NCBI RefSeq assembly: GCF_009905375.1
Contig: NC_133650.1
Coordinates: 298,901,957 to 298,965,956 of the forward strand
Length of the DNA: 64,000 nt
DNA from: Apium graveolens
Taxonomy: Eukaryota > Streptophyta > Magnoliopsida > Apiales > Apiaceae
Reading direction: 5' to 3'
The stretch's first letter is position 1. Every line of letters starts with the position of its first letter. The translations under genes and the position numbers were made by a program. The notes below the pieces were generated by a model, which did not search any database, was not told the origin of the DNA, and saw nothing but the letters and a program-made list of their open reading frames with translations. Below are positions 1 to 11,197 of the stretch, piece by piece.

Positions 1-1493
1 AATGGAGGAGAATTGATGAAAGGTTGCAATTGGTGTTTGGTTCTACACAAAATAAATCAACATCTGTGAAATTTAGCACAAAGATTGAACCAATCAACAT
101 GGAGCTCAAGCCAGTAGGGAGAAATAAGGTTGGAGAGACTTCTTTCAAGAATTTAAAACCTATGGTTCTAAAGCCTAACACTAGATCCAGTATGGACTCC
201 ACAAAGAATCCCCTAGATTTTGCTCAGATGCAGGAAGTAGACTTTCCTCTTCCAAAACCTGATGGAGACAAAGTTCTAAGTGCAAGCATCATAAAGAAGA
301 AGGAGACCAAGGACAAGGGTGAGAGAATGGACATGGCCTTTATCTATAGAGAGGGAAAGAGTATCTGTGTGATGCAAGGACATCCCAAATTTCTAAAGGC
401 CAAATGGGAAGAAACCAGAAGGTTGAAGAAAGAAGCTGTAAAACTCAAGGCTGACAAAAGAGCACAAGCAAAGCTTGAAAAACAGCTAAAGTCAAGCCAA
501 GTTGAAGAAATGAAAGGAATTGAAGTCAGGGGTGAAGAAAAGATTGCTAACTTAGATGAGGTTCTTGGGAGCATATTTGGTGAAAATATGGAAGAAAGAG
601 AGGAATGGCAGAAGGGAAACAGAAGAAAGGCCAAGGCACACAGAAGGAGTGAAGATAACCCTGAAGATACCAAATCTATATCTAAACCACTACCTTCCAT
701 ACCTGAACCTTTTGTTGCTGATCCCTCTATAAATATCCATGGTGAACCAATCATTCCAAAAGAGGAACCTATTGATTGGGACAACATCACATTGCCTACC
801 TTTTTAACCACTCTACCACTACCAAAGAAACAGAAAAGCAAATCTAAATCTACACCTCCCCTAACCTCTAAGAAATTCACTCAAAAACAAAAACCTAACC
901 CTAAGCCACCCATTTCTAAAGATGATTATGTTCACATCTGTGACATAAAAGAAGCTTCAGACATTAATCTCTATCTGGATGAGCTGGAGGAAGTAAGGGG
1001 AATAGCTGCCTACAGACAGCTACCAGAGAGATTGGTTTTCAGATATAAGGGAGCTGGGGAAAGAACATGGCCTCTCTACAGGATTCTAAATGAAGGCTAC
1101 TCTACCTTGATCAGAGTCTTTTCAGCCATCAAAAAGGATTCTGGCTTTACCAGAACAGCCAAGACTGAAATTCTCAACAAGATTGCCAACATAAGGAAGA
1201 CTTGGAGGGAACCAAATGCTTTGCCCAGAACCTTACTCATACAAGAAAGGGGAACTAAAATTCACAAATCACCTCATTGGTTGATGGAATTTAGAGATGA
1301 CAAAGGAGTCAGAAGATTTTTCAGACTTGAAGACCAACTCAAGATTGCCAGCAATGAAACTCTCAAGGAAATGCAATCTAAGTTGGATATCAGTGATGAA
1401 GATGAAGCTGAATTCTTCAGACAACTCCAACTCCAATTTGAGGAAAATGACAAAGGGCTAGGAAAGAAAACCAGGGAACAAAGAAGAAAATGA
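1..1493 (+). CDS. C-terminal part of the SIRE-like third ORF (env-like by position), CopA
   Basis: The reading frame is open from the window edge (codons from base 3) to a TGA at 1491-1493, about 497 codons. It aligns with the last third of CopC ORF3. It has a charged Lys/Glu-rich region, then a conserved block of about 190 residues starting near base 925 (motifs YVHICDIKEASD, LYLDELEEVRGIAAYRQLPE, HWLMEFRDDKGVRRFFRLED), and a basic tail. No transmembrane segment or signal peptide is visible. Function is unknown; such ORFs are called env-like only because they lie downstream of pol. The true start is outside the window. No stop or frameshift is visible in this part. Confidence 0.8.
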   Translation, partial: WRRIDERLQLVFGSTQNKSTSVKFSTKIEPINMELKPVGRNKVGETSFKNLKPMVLKPNTRSSMDSTKNPLDFAQMQEVDFPLPKPDGDKVLSASIIKKKETKDKGERMDMAFIYREGKSICVMQGHPKFLKAKWEETRRLKKEAVKLKADKRAQAKLEKQLKSSQVEEMKGIEVRGEEKIANLDEVLGSIFGENMEEREEWQKGNRRKAKAHRRSEDNPEDTKSISKPLPSIPEPFVADPSINIHGEPIIPKEEPIDWDNITLPTFLTTLPLPKKQKSKSKSTPPLTSKKFTQKQKPNPKPPISKDDYVHICDIKEASDINLYLDELEEVRGIAAYRQLPERLVFRYKGAGERTWPLYRILNEGYSTLIRVFSAIKKDSGFTRTAKTEILNKIANIRKTWREPNALPRTLLIQERGTKIHKSPHWLMEFRDDKGVRRFFRLEDQLKIASNETLKEMQSKLDISDEDEAEFFRQLQLQFEENDKGLGKKTREQRRK

Positions 1494-1671
1494 TGATTTG
1501 CTCAGGCTAGAGGAGCACCCTTGGAAATACTGTAAATCTTCAATTACCTCCTAGTACATACACTTTTGCAGCACTTTTATATTTCTACTTAGTTTCAATT
1601 CAAATATTTGTTAAGTGTTTTGTTATCATCAAGTTAACCCTGAATTTATGCCTACAATTCTTATAGACATA

Positions 1672-1683
1672 AATAGGGGAGAT
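1672..1683 (+). other. Polypurine tract of CopA
   Basis: An A/G-rich run containing AGGGGAGA lies directly before the LTR start TGTTAGG. It is the usual second-strand primer position. CopC has the same tract with one more G. Confidence 0.85.
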
Positions 1684-1971
1684 TGTTAGGAATATATGTG
1701 CATTAGTTTGATGATATGTTTAACAAAACACTTAAGTAGAAATTTAGTGTCAGTAGCCTCAACGGATAAGACCACTTTGGCTATCCGTTGATGGTGTAGC
1801 TTTACTTAGAAATAAGTCTAGTATTGTAGCATATTTCAGTCTCTGTATTTAAAATGTAATTCTTAGAAGTTGAGAGAAACTATAAGTCATGTTGACTACT
1901 AGATGATATGCAGATAGGAAGGCCAATTGTAAATATTTCATGCCTTGTAATTTTGTATAAATGAAGTGGTA

Positions 1972-2126
1972 TCAACGGATGACTTAAAGACCTTCAACGG
2001 ATGAGAAGCTAAGCTTCAACGGATGTCTCTAAAGCTTCAACGGATAACATCCTTCAACGGATGAGAGCATCAACGGATGAGAGCATCAACGGATAAATGC
2101 ATCAACGGATGAAAGCTTCAACGGAT
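1972..2126 (+). repeat. Array of nine TCAACGGAT words in the CopA LTR
   Basis: Nine exact TCAACGGAT copies occur in 155 bp, all in the same orientation, with irregular spacers of roughly 6-15 bp. The spacers are short variants on GAGCA, AAGCT and ACATCCT. The spacing is too short and irregular for a CRISPR array. The same word recurs inside the coding regions of the related CopC element. Confidence 0.9.
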
Positions 2127-2365
2127 GTTCTGCTAATTAGCCGTTGATAAGTGGTAGTTGTACCTACAGACAGAGGCACATGGGTTGACAGAGAAAACTG
2201 AGATGTGGTAGCCGAATTTCAGGATCAACAGAAAAAGCAGCCGTTCTTCTTTAGTACAAAGATGCAATAGTCAACAAAGTACTTGAATGAACAGGAAAAG
2301 AAGCAAGTGAAGAACTTATTTTACTATTGTAATTTTATATTGTTTTTCACTTGTACACTTGGTAA

Positions 2366-2373
2366 TATATAAA
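2366..2373 (+). promoter_or_regulatory. TATA box of the CopA LTR inside a small inverted repeat
   Basis: TATATAAA is flanked by CTTGGT (2358-2363) and ACCAAG (2373-2378), a six-base inverted repeat around the box. The same arrangement occurs in the CopC and CopD LTRs. The LTR position suits an RNA polymerase II promoter, but no start site can be mapped from sequence alone. Confidence 0.6.
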
Positions 2374-2730
2374 CCAAGAAGAAGCTAGTAATTAGAGAGA
2401 GATTTTCCAGAGCTGTTAAGAAATATCTTGAGAGAAAATTCATCTAGTTTGTACTAGGATGCAGCTGTGATCAACATTGTTGAACACAGATTTTCTAATA
2501 TACCATCTCTGGTGGAACAACAAATCCACCAGAAAAGTTTTTAAAGTTTGTTGTGTTCTTTACATTTTGTGTTTGAATATATATCTGTCTGCATTAGCTC
2601 AAAGCAATTCATACACTTGTTCATCTAGAACACACTGCTTTAATAAACTTCTCAAAACCTGAAAAAGTTTTGAGATTTACATTCAACCCCCCTTCTGTAA
2701 ATCTCATTGTTAGTCCTCTAGGAATAACAG

Positions 2731-3120
2731 AAACCAAATTGGATTTAGAAAGCTTGGTTAAATTAATCACCCCCTGATAGTGAATGGCATGAAAAAAGTT
2801 TGAAATCTCATTTTCAGAGGGTAAATTACAGAAATTGTCCATTGGAAAATTTAACGCTCGATTGATGACTGTTTCATCAACTACATACTGTGTGTTTGCC
2901 ACGGTGAATGAAAAAGATTTTGAATCATCGGCCACAGTAGAGGTTGTGCAAATCAGTCTAAGCAGATCGACATTTAATAGCACATTTGATTTAATAGCAG
3001 AGCTAACAATCGAATGGTCATTTAAAATCTAATCCACGGCTTAAATTTTTCCACATCACACTTTTCTGGATTAAAATAACCAACATGATTATGCGAGACA
3101 ATTTGGAAATTGAGAGCCAT
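2731..3120 (-). pseudogene. Start of CopB third ORF, frameshifted and cut by CopA
   Basis: The ATG is at 3120 (minus strand). The first 32 codons stay open, then a stop occurs near 3025. A +1 reading continues without stops from about 3024 to the CopA insertion at 2730/2731, so one frameshift is inferred near 3030. The second segment (motifs SFTVANTQYVVDETVINRAL and SKSNLV) resembles in pattern the N-terminal block of CopC ORF3, a short beta-like segment followed by a start-of-domain helix, but identity is low. Function is unknown. The rest of the ORF lies beyond CopA, outside the window. Confidence 0.6.
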
Positions 3121-4285
3121 TAAAAATATAATAAAACACACACTTTCAGAATTTTAAGAATTAAATTAAGAAAATTCAAATTAAAAAAAATTAATAATTC
3201 GAATTAAATCAATTATATCCGAAAAACTTAGAAAGAAATGTATCTCGTTAATGTTCTTAACTCACAAAATCATATTTGCAAACTTACAAGACACAAAACC
3301 AAATTGAAATAAAGAAATAAATAAAAAAAAATGATTTTGGAGAGAAAAAAAATGAAGTGAAAATAGAAAAAAAATGGGCAGCACTTCCTCACTGTATGTA
3401 TACACACATATATGTATATATCACAGTTAAGAGTGCTGAGTAAAAACTCGAGCAAGAAGATAACAATAGTGACTGATTTGATCGAACTTCGAAGAGAGAG
3501 AGAAAGACACGACTGTTGAATTGATTTTAAAACTGAATACAATCAAAAAAATTATTAAGTAGGACAACTGGTATGACAATCGAGGATAGTCATACCGATT
3601 GTCTTCCCGATTGTCATACCAGGCAAACGGTTGGAATTTAAAAAGGAAAAAGATAACTGGTATGACAATCTGATAGTCATACCGATTGTCATACCGGTAT
3701 AAAATAATATGAAGTTAAACAGAATATACTAGAAAGACAATCGATAGTCATACCGATTGTCATTCTAGTACAAAAATAAATATATATATATATATATAAT
3801 ATAAGTTTTATAACTGGCAAGACTATTGATAGTCATACCGATTGTCTTGCCAGTATAAAATTAAACTGAAAATAAAATTAAACACATATACACATATACA
3901 TTGGAATGACTTTCTGCAAGACAATTTCAATTGTCTTGCCGATTGTCATTGCAGTAATAAAACAAATTAAACAGAATTTACACTTACAGAAAATATTTAC
4001 AAAAATAACAATATTTCAGAAGTAATTATATTTTATTCCAAAAATAGATTTCTGTTGAATTTTAGCAAATAAAATTCATAGAAAAATATTTTTAGAGAAA
4101 ATAAAATATTCTGAGATATTAAAATTAACAAGTAGAATAAATAAAGAAGATAAGATAATAAAACTTACATAGAAATAAGCAAGAAAAATGATAAATATGA
4201 TAAAATAAATTTGCAAATGAATTTTTCATTCATGAAAAATTAATTTGTAAATTCATTCAAGAACAGATCTCAGATATTAACTAGT
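3121..4285 (-). repeat. CopB pol-ORF3 spacer with a cluster of long imperfect palindromes
   Basis: There is no coding potential here. At 3561-3960 at least five units of about 45 bp recur, each an inverted repeat built from variants of GGTATGACAATC and GATTGTCATACC with GATAGTCATACC in the middle. Later units change the arms together (AGAAAGACAATC/GATTGTCATTCT, GGCAAGAC/GTCTTGCC), so pairing is kept. A (TA)n run lies at 3780-3800. The rest (3121-3560, 3961-4285) is AT-rich with nothing else recognised. The same word family occurs in the CopB LTR. Confidence 0.75.
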
Positions 4286-7200
4286 TTAATCACTAAAGCT
4301 ATTCAACATACCCAATTTACCAACTAATATGGTAAATGTGGATTCATCAAGTGGTTTAGTGAAAAAATCTGTTATTTGTTCTTCTGTTGGAACAAAAAAT
4401 AGTTCAACCGTACCATTCATGACGTGCTCTCTAATAAAATGATACATGATGTCAATGTGCTTGGTCCTTGTATGCTGCACAGGGTTGTTGGTGATGGCTA
4501 TTGCACTTGTATTGTCACATAGAATATGTATTTTGTTTAATACAGAGCCATAGTCCCGTAGCTGATTCCTAATCCACAAGATCTGAGCACAGCATCTTCC
4601 AGCAGTAATATATTCAGCCTCGGCCGTTGAATTAGAAACTGTTTGTTATTTCTTGATGTACCATGAGACTAGTCTGCTACCTAGGAATTGACAACTCCCT
4701 GAGGTGCTTTTCCTATCAACAACACTTCCTGCATAATCTGAATTTGTATATCCAACAAGGTTAAAACCAGATTCTTTAGGGTACCAAATACCTAGATTTG
4801 GTGTTCCCTTAAGATATCTCAAGATTCGTTTAACAGCAACGAGATGAATATCTCTAGGATCCGCTTGGAACCTTGCACATAAGCATGTAGCATACATAAT
4901 ATATGGTCTACTTGCAGTAAAATAGAGTAACGAGCCAATCATACCTCTGTAGCTTGTGACATCTACCTTAATGGAGTTTTCACATGGTCCAAGCTTGACA
5001 GCTGTAGTTGACGGAGTCCTTGCTGATGAAGAATCCTCTAGATTGTACTTTTTGAGGAGTTCCTTGAGATACTTGGATTGACAAATAAAAGTTCCATCTA
5101 ACCTTTGATTTACTTGTAATCAAAGAAAGAACTTCAGCTCTCCCATCATGCTCATTTCAAATTTGTTGTGCATTAACTTAGCAAATCTCTTATAGAGATT
5201 ATCATTAGTAGACCCAAATATTATATCATCCACATAGACTTGGACTAATATAGTATCATTCTTATGCTTTTTAGAAAAGAGAGTTTTGTCGGAGAGAGTG
5301 TCATACCATTTTCTCGGAGATTGTTTGAGACCATAGATAGCCTTGAAAAAAAAGTAGACAAAATCCAAATGATCTGGATCTTCAAAACCAGGAGGTTGCT
5401 CTACATACACCTCTTCATCCAGCTTTCCATTCAGAAAGGCACTCTTGACATCCATTTGATAAACATTAAAGTTAGAGAATGCTGCGAATGCCAGAAATAT
5501 CCTAATGGCCTCAAGTCTAGCCACTGGAGCATATGTTTTATCATAATCAATGCCTTCAGCTTGAGAATACCCTTTAGCTACCAGTCTTGCTTTGTTTCTT
5601 GTAACCACACCATCTTCATCTAGTTTATTCCTGAATACCCACCGAGTACCAACAACTTTCTTGTGTGTAGGTCTAGGTACCAGTTTCCAGACTTGTTGAT
5701 GTTCAAACTGATTGAGTTCATCTTGCATAGCAATCACCCAATCTGGATCAGTCAGTGCTTCTTCAATCTTCTTAGGTTCCATCTCAGAAAGAAATCCTGA
5801 GAACAGACATTCATTTTGAGTAGCACGTCTAGTTCTGACTCCAACATCCGGATCACCAATAATCAACTCAAAAGGATGAGCTTTATTCCAGATAGTCTGT
5901 CTTGGAAGATTTGATCTTGATGATTCGCCTTGAAATTCATTGGGATGTTGTGTCCTACTAGTTGATCCTTCAGCATCTCCCCCTGAGTTGTTGCCATATT
6001 GACTTGAAGATTCTCCGTCAGTAGCAGTGGTATCTCCATTGTTGCCAATGTTTCCATCACCATTACCTTGAGTATCATCATGATTAACAGGTTCTTTACC
6101 AGCAACAACCTCAGGTCCTTGATCATGTTCTGATTCTGAATCTAACATATCATCAAACTTCAGTTTCTCAGAAGGATCTTCAGTTTGGATACTAGGGAGT
6201 TTAGTGTCATCAAATGTAACATTGACACTTTCAGTTACTTTGTGTTGATCAATGATATACACCCTGTATGATCTTCTTCCATATCCAACAAAAATACCCT
6301 CATATGCCTTTGCCTCGAATTTACCACGACAATCATCTCCATCCTTGAGCACGAAGCATCTGGCAGCAAATACATGAAAGTATTTGATAGAAGGTTTCTG
6401 TTCATTCATAATCTCATAGGGAGTCTTCATGAAGTCTTTGTTGATTAGAGTTCGATTCTGAGTATAACATGCAGTATTGACAGCTTCAGCCCAAAAGTAC
6501 ATTGGAAGACCTGATTCACTTAACATAGTTCTTGCAGCTTCAATCAATGTACGATTCTTCCTTTCTACCACTCCATTTTGCTGAGGGGTTCTAGGAGCTG
6601 AAAATTGTCTGGTAATCCCTTTGTCTGTACAAAATCCATTGAGAAGTGAATTCTTGAATTCTGTTCCATTATCTGACCTTATTGCTCTAACAGGGATATT
6701 AGAATCTAACTCGATCAACTTGATATGATCAATCACAACTTGTGGTGTTTCATCCTTAGAGTGAAGGAATAAAACCCACGTATACTTGGAATATTCATCA
6801 ACTATCACAAGACAATAACACTTCTTTGACATCGAAAGAACATTAATTGGTCCAAATAAATCCATGTGCAATAATTGCAGAACACCAGTTATGGAGGATG
6901 TTTCAGTGCCTTTGTGACTTGCTTTCTTTGACTTTCCTTTCTGGCAAGCCTCACACAGTCCTTCTGGGGAGACTTCCAGCTGAGGCAGACCTCTGACCAA
7001 TTCTCTTTTGATAAGAGAATTCATTGTTTTGAAATTGAGATGGGAAAGTCTCTTGTGCCATAGCCAACTCTCATCTGACGATGCCTTTGCATAGAATCAA
7101 TTGACTTCAGTATTGCTTCCAGAGTTCATGTCAGCTACGAACAGATTTCCTTTCCGGATTCCCATCAAGGAGGGGTTTTCACTTTTCTTGTGCAGAATCT

Positions 7201-7576
7201 GACACTTCAGCTTGTCGAATAAAACATTGTAGCCGTTGTCACAGAACTGACTAATACTAAGTAGATTGTGTTCAAGTCCTTGCACAACGTACACATTTTC
7301 AATGATAACATTACCAGCTTGCAAACAGCCATATCCCTCAGTTAGACCTTTGCTGTTATCTCCAAAGGTAACCACCGGGCCAGCTTTCTCAACCACATTT
7401 GATAGCAGGGCTCTATCTCCGGTCATATGTCTTGACGATCCGCTGTCAAGAATCCACACTACCGGTTCCACCTGTTTAATGCCCTGCAATACAAATGGAT
7501 TAGACCTTCTTCCGAACCCAAACTTGGTTGGGTCTGGCATACTTGTAGAATTGGCCTTTAGCAGGCAAAACAACAT
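4286..7576 (-). pseudogene. CopB pol polyprotein (protease, integrase, reverse transcriptase, RNase H)
   Basis: One reading frame holds the whole copia order. Protease has WILDSGSSRHMTG (catalytic DSG) near 7440. It is followed by the GAG-pre-integrase zinc region ([11 protein letters not shown]) and the integrase core with [15 protein letters not shown] and [11 protein letters not shown] supplying the DDE residues. Reverse transcriptase has VYVDDIIFG, and RNase H comes last. Three in-frame stops break it: TGA at 7094-7096 after protease, TGA at 5117-5119 in late reverse transcriptase and TAA at 4643-4645 in RNase H. Compared with CopC, about 13 residues are missing between the DTLS motif and DKTLF, upstream of the YVDD site. 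There is no frameshift within pol. The start is uncertain because the frame opens inside the end of gag, in a different phase. Confidence 0.88.
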
Positions 7577-9773
7577 TCTTAATTTTTACGTTCTCAACTT
7601 TCTCAACGACTGGACATTTGACCTTGTAAACAGCCTTGACAAATTTATGTTTAGGCTTAGGCACAAATGTCTCCTTTCTAGCTTTAGGAGGACTAGCAGT
7701 CTTAGACCTATTATGCTTCTTATTATTCACATGCTGACGAGGAGTAGTCTTATCACTAGAAACGTGCTTATCATTAAAATAAGCAACCCTCAAATTAAAA
7801 GCACAAGACATGCAATTAGAAACACCACATACTTTATGAGAGGAATTAGCAACATGCAAATTATGCATGGTAGGCATGGCATTTTTGTTATCCAACTCAG
7901 GTGTGTCTGAGTTAGTCTTATTTGCTTTCACAACTTTGACTGGAACTTTCGACACACTTGACTTGGAAACAACCTTCTCATTAGCAAGATCTTCAGCACG
8001 TATTTCTTCTTGAATAATAAAAGAGGTCTCATCAAATGGTTCAGCAATTGATTTTTTATAGAGGGGTTTATCAACACCCTTAAGCACGTGTGGTACTTCC
8101 CTACCTTTAGCACAAACATGAGGAGGGAAGTTTATGCCTAATTCTCCAATAGCAACATTATAATCATAACCTACTCCAGATGTTTGATTAATAGCTTGCT
8201 TATTATAGAACTCTTTAGCCTTAGAGCAAGAATTAAAGTAAGCTTTGACCTTAGTCTCAAGACCGGTGATCTTGTCATTGAGAATAGTTTTGAGTTGTCT
8301 ATAACAATCAACTCTATTCTCTAGAAAAGATACTTGTTCTTTTAATTTATCTTGAGTAATGTGCACAAGTCTTAATTCATTGACCTCTTTCTCAAGGTCT
8401 TTAATTTGTTGAGTTAACATTTCATTATCACGACGAGCACAATCTAAGGAGCCTCCTAGATGATAGACTAATTCAGCATCAGTAAATTTTACCTCTTTTC
8501 TTGACGATGAGGTATTTTCATCACTAGCCATAAGAGCAAGATTCCCAACTTCTTCATCTTCACTGTCAGTATCATCACATCTTCTTCCCTTTGCCAAGTA
8601 AGCCCTTTCAGATTTACTCTTCTGATTAGAATCATAAGAGTTCTTCCTAACTTGTTTTTGCTTCCTGCATTCTGTGGCAAAGTGTCCCAACTCATTATAG
8701 TTAAAGCATCGAATGGTGCTTCGATCAACCATCCATGTTTTGTATCCACCACTACTGGTGTTAGAGGATGAAGATCCACCTTTCTGGAATCTGTTGTAGT
8801 TGGACTTGTACTTGAACTTGGGATTCCTCTTGAATCTGACATTGGAGAATCTCTTGACAATCAGGGCCATTGACTCATCTTCCAATTGCTCCAGTTCTTC
8901 CAAGGAGTAAAAATCATCTCCTGATTGATTTGTAGTAGGAGGATCAAATTCTGCTACTATCACATTTTCTTCAGCCTTGGAAGACTGTACCATTCTCTCT
9001 GACTGTTGAGATTGTTGTTGTTGTTGTGGTTGTTGTTGTTGTTCTTTAGCTACTAGAGCAGTAGATGTGCTGACCACTCTTCCTTTCCCGTAGACTTCCT
9101 TCTGCTAAATCTGCTCCAACTCATAGGTTTTTAGCACACCATAGAGCCTTTCCAAAGAAATCTCATTCAGATCTCTCGCTTCTCTTATGGCAGTGATTCT
9201 ATGTTCAAGATGAGTTGGCAGTGTTAAAAGGAACTTTTTGTTGACCTCCCTGATTGAATAATATTTTCCATTTATGTTCAGGTTGTTGATCAATGCATTG
9301 TACCTCTCAAACACTTCAGTAATTCCTTCTCCTGGATTGGATTTAAAATGTTCATACTCCGAGGTTAGGATCTCTAACTTGTTCTCCCGAACTTCCTCTG
9401 TGCCTTCATTAATCACCTCAATAGTTTCCCAGATGTGTTTGGAATTTTTACAGTTCATCACATGTATGTTCATCAAGGGATCAAGGGAATCAACTAAAAT
9501 TAATTGAAGGCTGGCATCCAAGGAGGCTTCTTCTTTTTCAGCAGGAGAAAAATCCTCAGGGTCTTTTACATAGGTTCTAGCTTTGGTAATTACAACATCA
9601 TCTTCTATAACCTCTGGTTCAATAACCATCGGAATTTTCAGACCCTTCTTTAACACGTCTAGATATTTGGGATTTGCAACTTGTAAAAACAAGAGCATCT
9701 TCTTCTTCCACATAATATAATTTTCTTTATCGAACAGTGGAATTTTAACGGTTCCAACTTTTTGTGTAGTCAT
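7500..9773 (-). pseudogene. CopB gag
   Basis: The likely start is the ATG at 9773, 83 bp after the primer site, giving MTTQKVGTVKIPLFDKENY. The first block (to about 9105) is the UBN2-like capsid region of plant copia Gag. An in-frame TAG at 9102-9104 then interrupts the frame, which reopens in the same phase to the stop at 7500. A Gln-rich stretch follows (9005-9050). The zinc knuckle at about 8668-8709 reads CFNYNELGHFATEC, so the second cysteine is replaced by tyrosine. A Glu/Lys-rich coiled-coil-like region and a basic tail end the protein. The gag end overlaps the pol frame by 77 bp in a different phase. One stop plus a broken knuckle suggest it is inactive. Confidence 0.85.
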
Positions 9774-9855
9774 TATGAATTTTTGAGTAAATAAAAATTC
9801 AAGGAGTGGAAGAATCACAAAAGTCTAGGATCTTGATTTGTTCGTTAATCAGAAG

Positions 9856-9867
9856 GCTCTGATACCA
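9856..9867 (-). other. Primer binding site of CopB (initiator Met tRNA type)
   Basis: On the minus strand it reads TGGTATCAGAGC, the complement of the 3' end of plant initiator tRNA-Met. It is two bases from the LTR edge. Confidence 0.92.
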
Positions 9868-9869
9868 AT

Positions 9870-11197
9870 TGTTAGGTCCCAATATGTTTGTAGAAGGGGG
9901 TTGAATACAAACTATACCGTTTAATCGAATAAAATGCGGAATAAAAAAGTGAAACAAAATTCAAGTTAAATAAAACTATTATTAAACTTGAAAGGTGTTA
10001 CAACAACGGTATCGTTTACAAGGGATTAATCTCAAATAAATTATTCCAAATCTAGAATAAATTCGACATGAACTTTTTCTATTTTTGAAATAAAAGGGAT
10101 CAAATGCTAAAAGTAATTTGAGATTAAGTTCTAGGGATTTTGATCCGCTAGATAGTTACACAAGAACAAGAGAAGGATTTCTAGTGGTTTAGATTTAACA
10201 ATAAATACTAGAAATTAATGTCCTGAGAAATTGCAATAAGTTCTCTGCTTTTGTTCTGTGTTCTTCAGTTGGTTTGATATTCAATGCTATTCTGTTGAAA
10301 ATCAGCTTATGTTGTTTTATATTCAATCAACCCACTTGATTTAATTGGCAAGACAATCTTTTTAGCTCAGCAAGACAATCCCAACAGCTGGTAGAACTTT
10401 CGGTAGGACTATTGATTGAACTAGCAAGACTATCGGCAAGACAATCCTTTAAGCTGGAAAGACTATCGGCAAGACAATCTAAAAAGACTTGGAAAGACTT
10501 TCGGTATGACACCAGTTCAAATATTCGTCTTGCTGAGTTAATTTTGAATATTAATTCAAAATCATTTCAGAAAAATGCATAATATTAATTCAGAATTAAT
10601 TAACCAATTAATTCAGAATTAATTAACCAATTAATTCAATTAATCAATAAATTAATCTTTGCAGATATAATTTATTTTCTTAATTAAATTATATGACTTA
10701 ATTAATTAATAGAGAATTAATACTAATCTTGAACAACAACCACTTTTCTGACAATCTTCTGAAAATCACTGAAACTTATGAATCCATTTCACCACTTCAA
10801 TGTTGACACTCGATGTACTGCCTGGTTCATGAATGACTAACATCTGTGATGTTTCTTCATGTCTTGATTTTCTTCAGATTAAATCCCTGTAATTAATTGG
10901 TACCCTGACAAAATCTCTGTTACTTGATTAAATCCACAATCTTGATTTATATCACTGAGGCTTGATCAATTTCTTGAGCTTCTTCCAGTGAATTAAGTCT
11001 TCAAGTCTGTAGATGAACAATGTTACTTAATCATTTGACATATGTTACTTTGAGAGATCTCTCTGACGATAGAACCACTATTTACTTGTTACATCCTTAT
11101 TTGAGTTGAGTTAAATCCTCGAATAAACAAATAGGCTATGACATATGCCTTTCAAATCACTAATTGAACAAATAAACAGTATATTCATATGTTAACA
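9870..11197 (-). repeat. 5' LTR of CopB (about 1328 bp)
   Basis: The inner edge (TGTTAGGTCC on the plus strand, next to the primer site) is firm. The outer edge is placed at GTTAACA, 11191-11197, because minus-strand copia LTRs here start TGTTA. No second LTR is in the window to confirm it. The LTR includes the B-type word cluster at 10345-10512 and AT-rich simple sequence at 10560-10710. Confidence 0.65.
10345..10512 (-). repeat. Cluster of CopB-type words in the LTR
   Basis: On the minus strand, variants of GATTGTCTTGCC, GATAGTCTTGCC and GAAAGTCTTTCC recur about ten times in 170 bp. They match the arms of the palindromes in the CopB pol-ORF3 spacer (3561-3960). The position within the LTR is comparable to the TCAACGGAT array of CopA/CopC. 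Confidence 0.7.

Larger units (their letters stand above)
1..2730 (+). mobile_element. CopA: 3' part of a SIRE-like Ty1/copia element
   Basis: The window opens inside the third ORF of a copia element. It continues through the ORF stop, a polypurine tract and a complete 3' LTR ending at 2730. The order and sequence closely match the 3' end of the complete CopC element (36527-39251), so both belong to one family. The element sits inside the third ORF of CopB, which resumes at 2731. The five bases after the LTR are GAAAC, the likely target duplication, but the left copy lies outside the window. The 5' LTR, gag, pol and the start of ORF3 are not visible. Confidence 0.9.
1684..2730 (+). repeat. 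3' LTR of CopA (1047 bp)
   Basis: It begins TGTTAGGAAT and ends GGAATAACA, giving TG...CA termini. It is collinear with the CopC LTRs. It contains an array of the nine-base word TCAACGGAT (1972-2126), an isolated inverted pair of the same word (1759-1767 and 1783-1791), and a TATA box at 2366. It is 32 bp shorter than the CopC LTR, in line with two fewer array copies. Confidence 0.9.
2731..11197 (-). mobile_element. CopB: SIRE-like Ty1/copia element, degenerate, interrupted by CopA
   Basis: Read on the minus strand, the order is LTR (11197-9870), initiator-Met primer site (9867-9856), gag (9773-7500), pol (7576-4286), a palindrome-rich spacer, then the start of a third ORF (3120-2731) cut by CopA. 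The other LTR must lie left of the window. It represents a different family from CopA/CopC: its LTR is unrelated in sequence and it carries a different repeated word. Gag and pol are interrupted only by single stop codons and a short in-frame deletion, so decay is moderate. Confidence 0.85.

Noticed and set aside
344..880. Long open frame antisense to CopA ORF3 (and the similar one at 36802-37368)
   Set aside because: It mirrors a Lys/Glu-rich coding region, giving a Ser/Leu/Phe-rich translation, and has no family features; a shadow frame.
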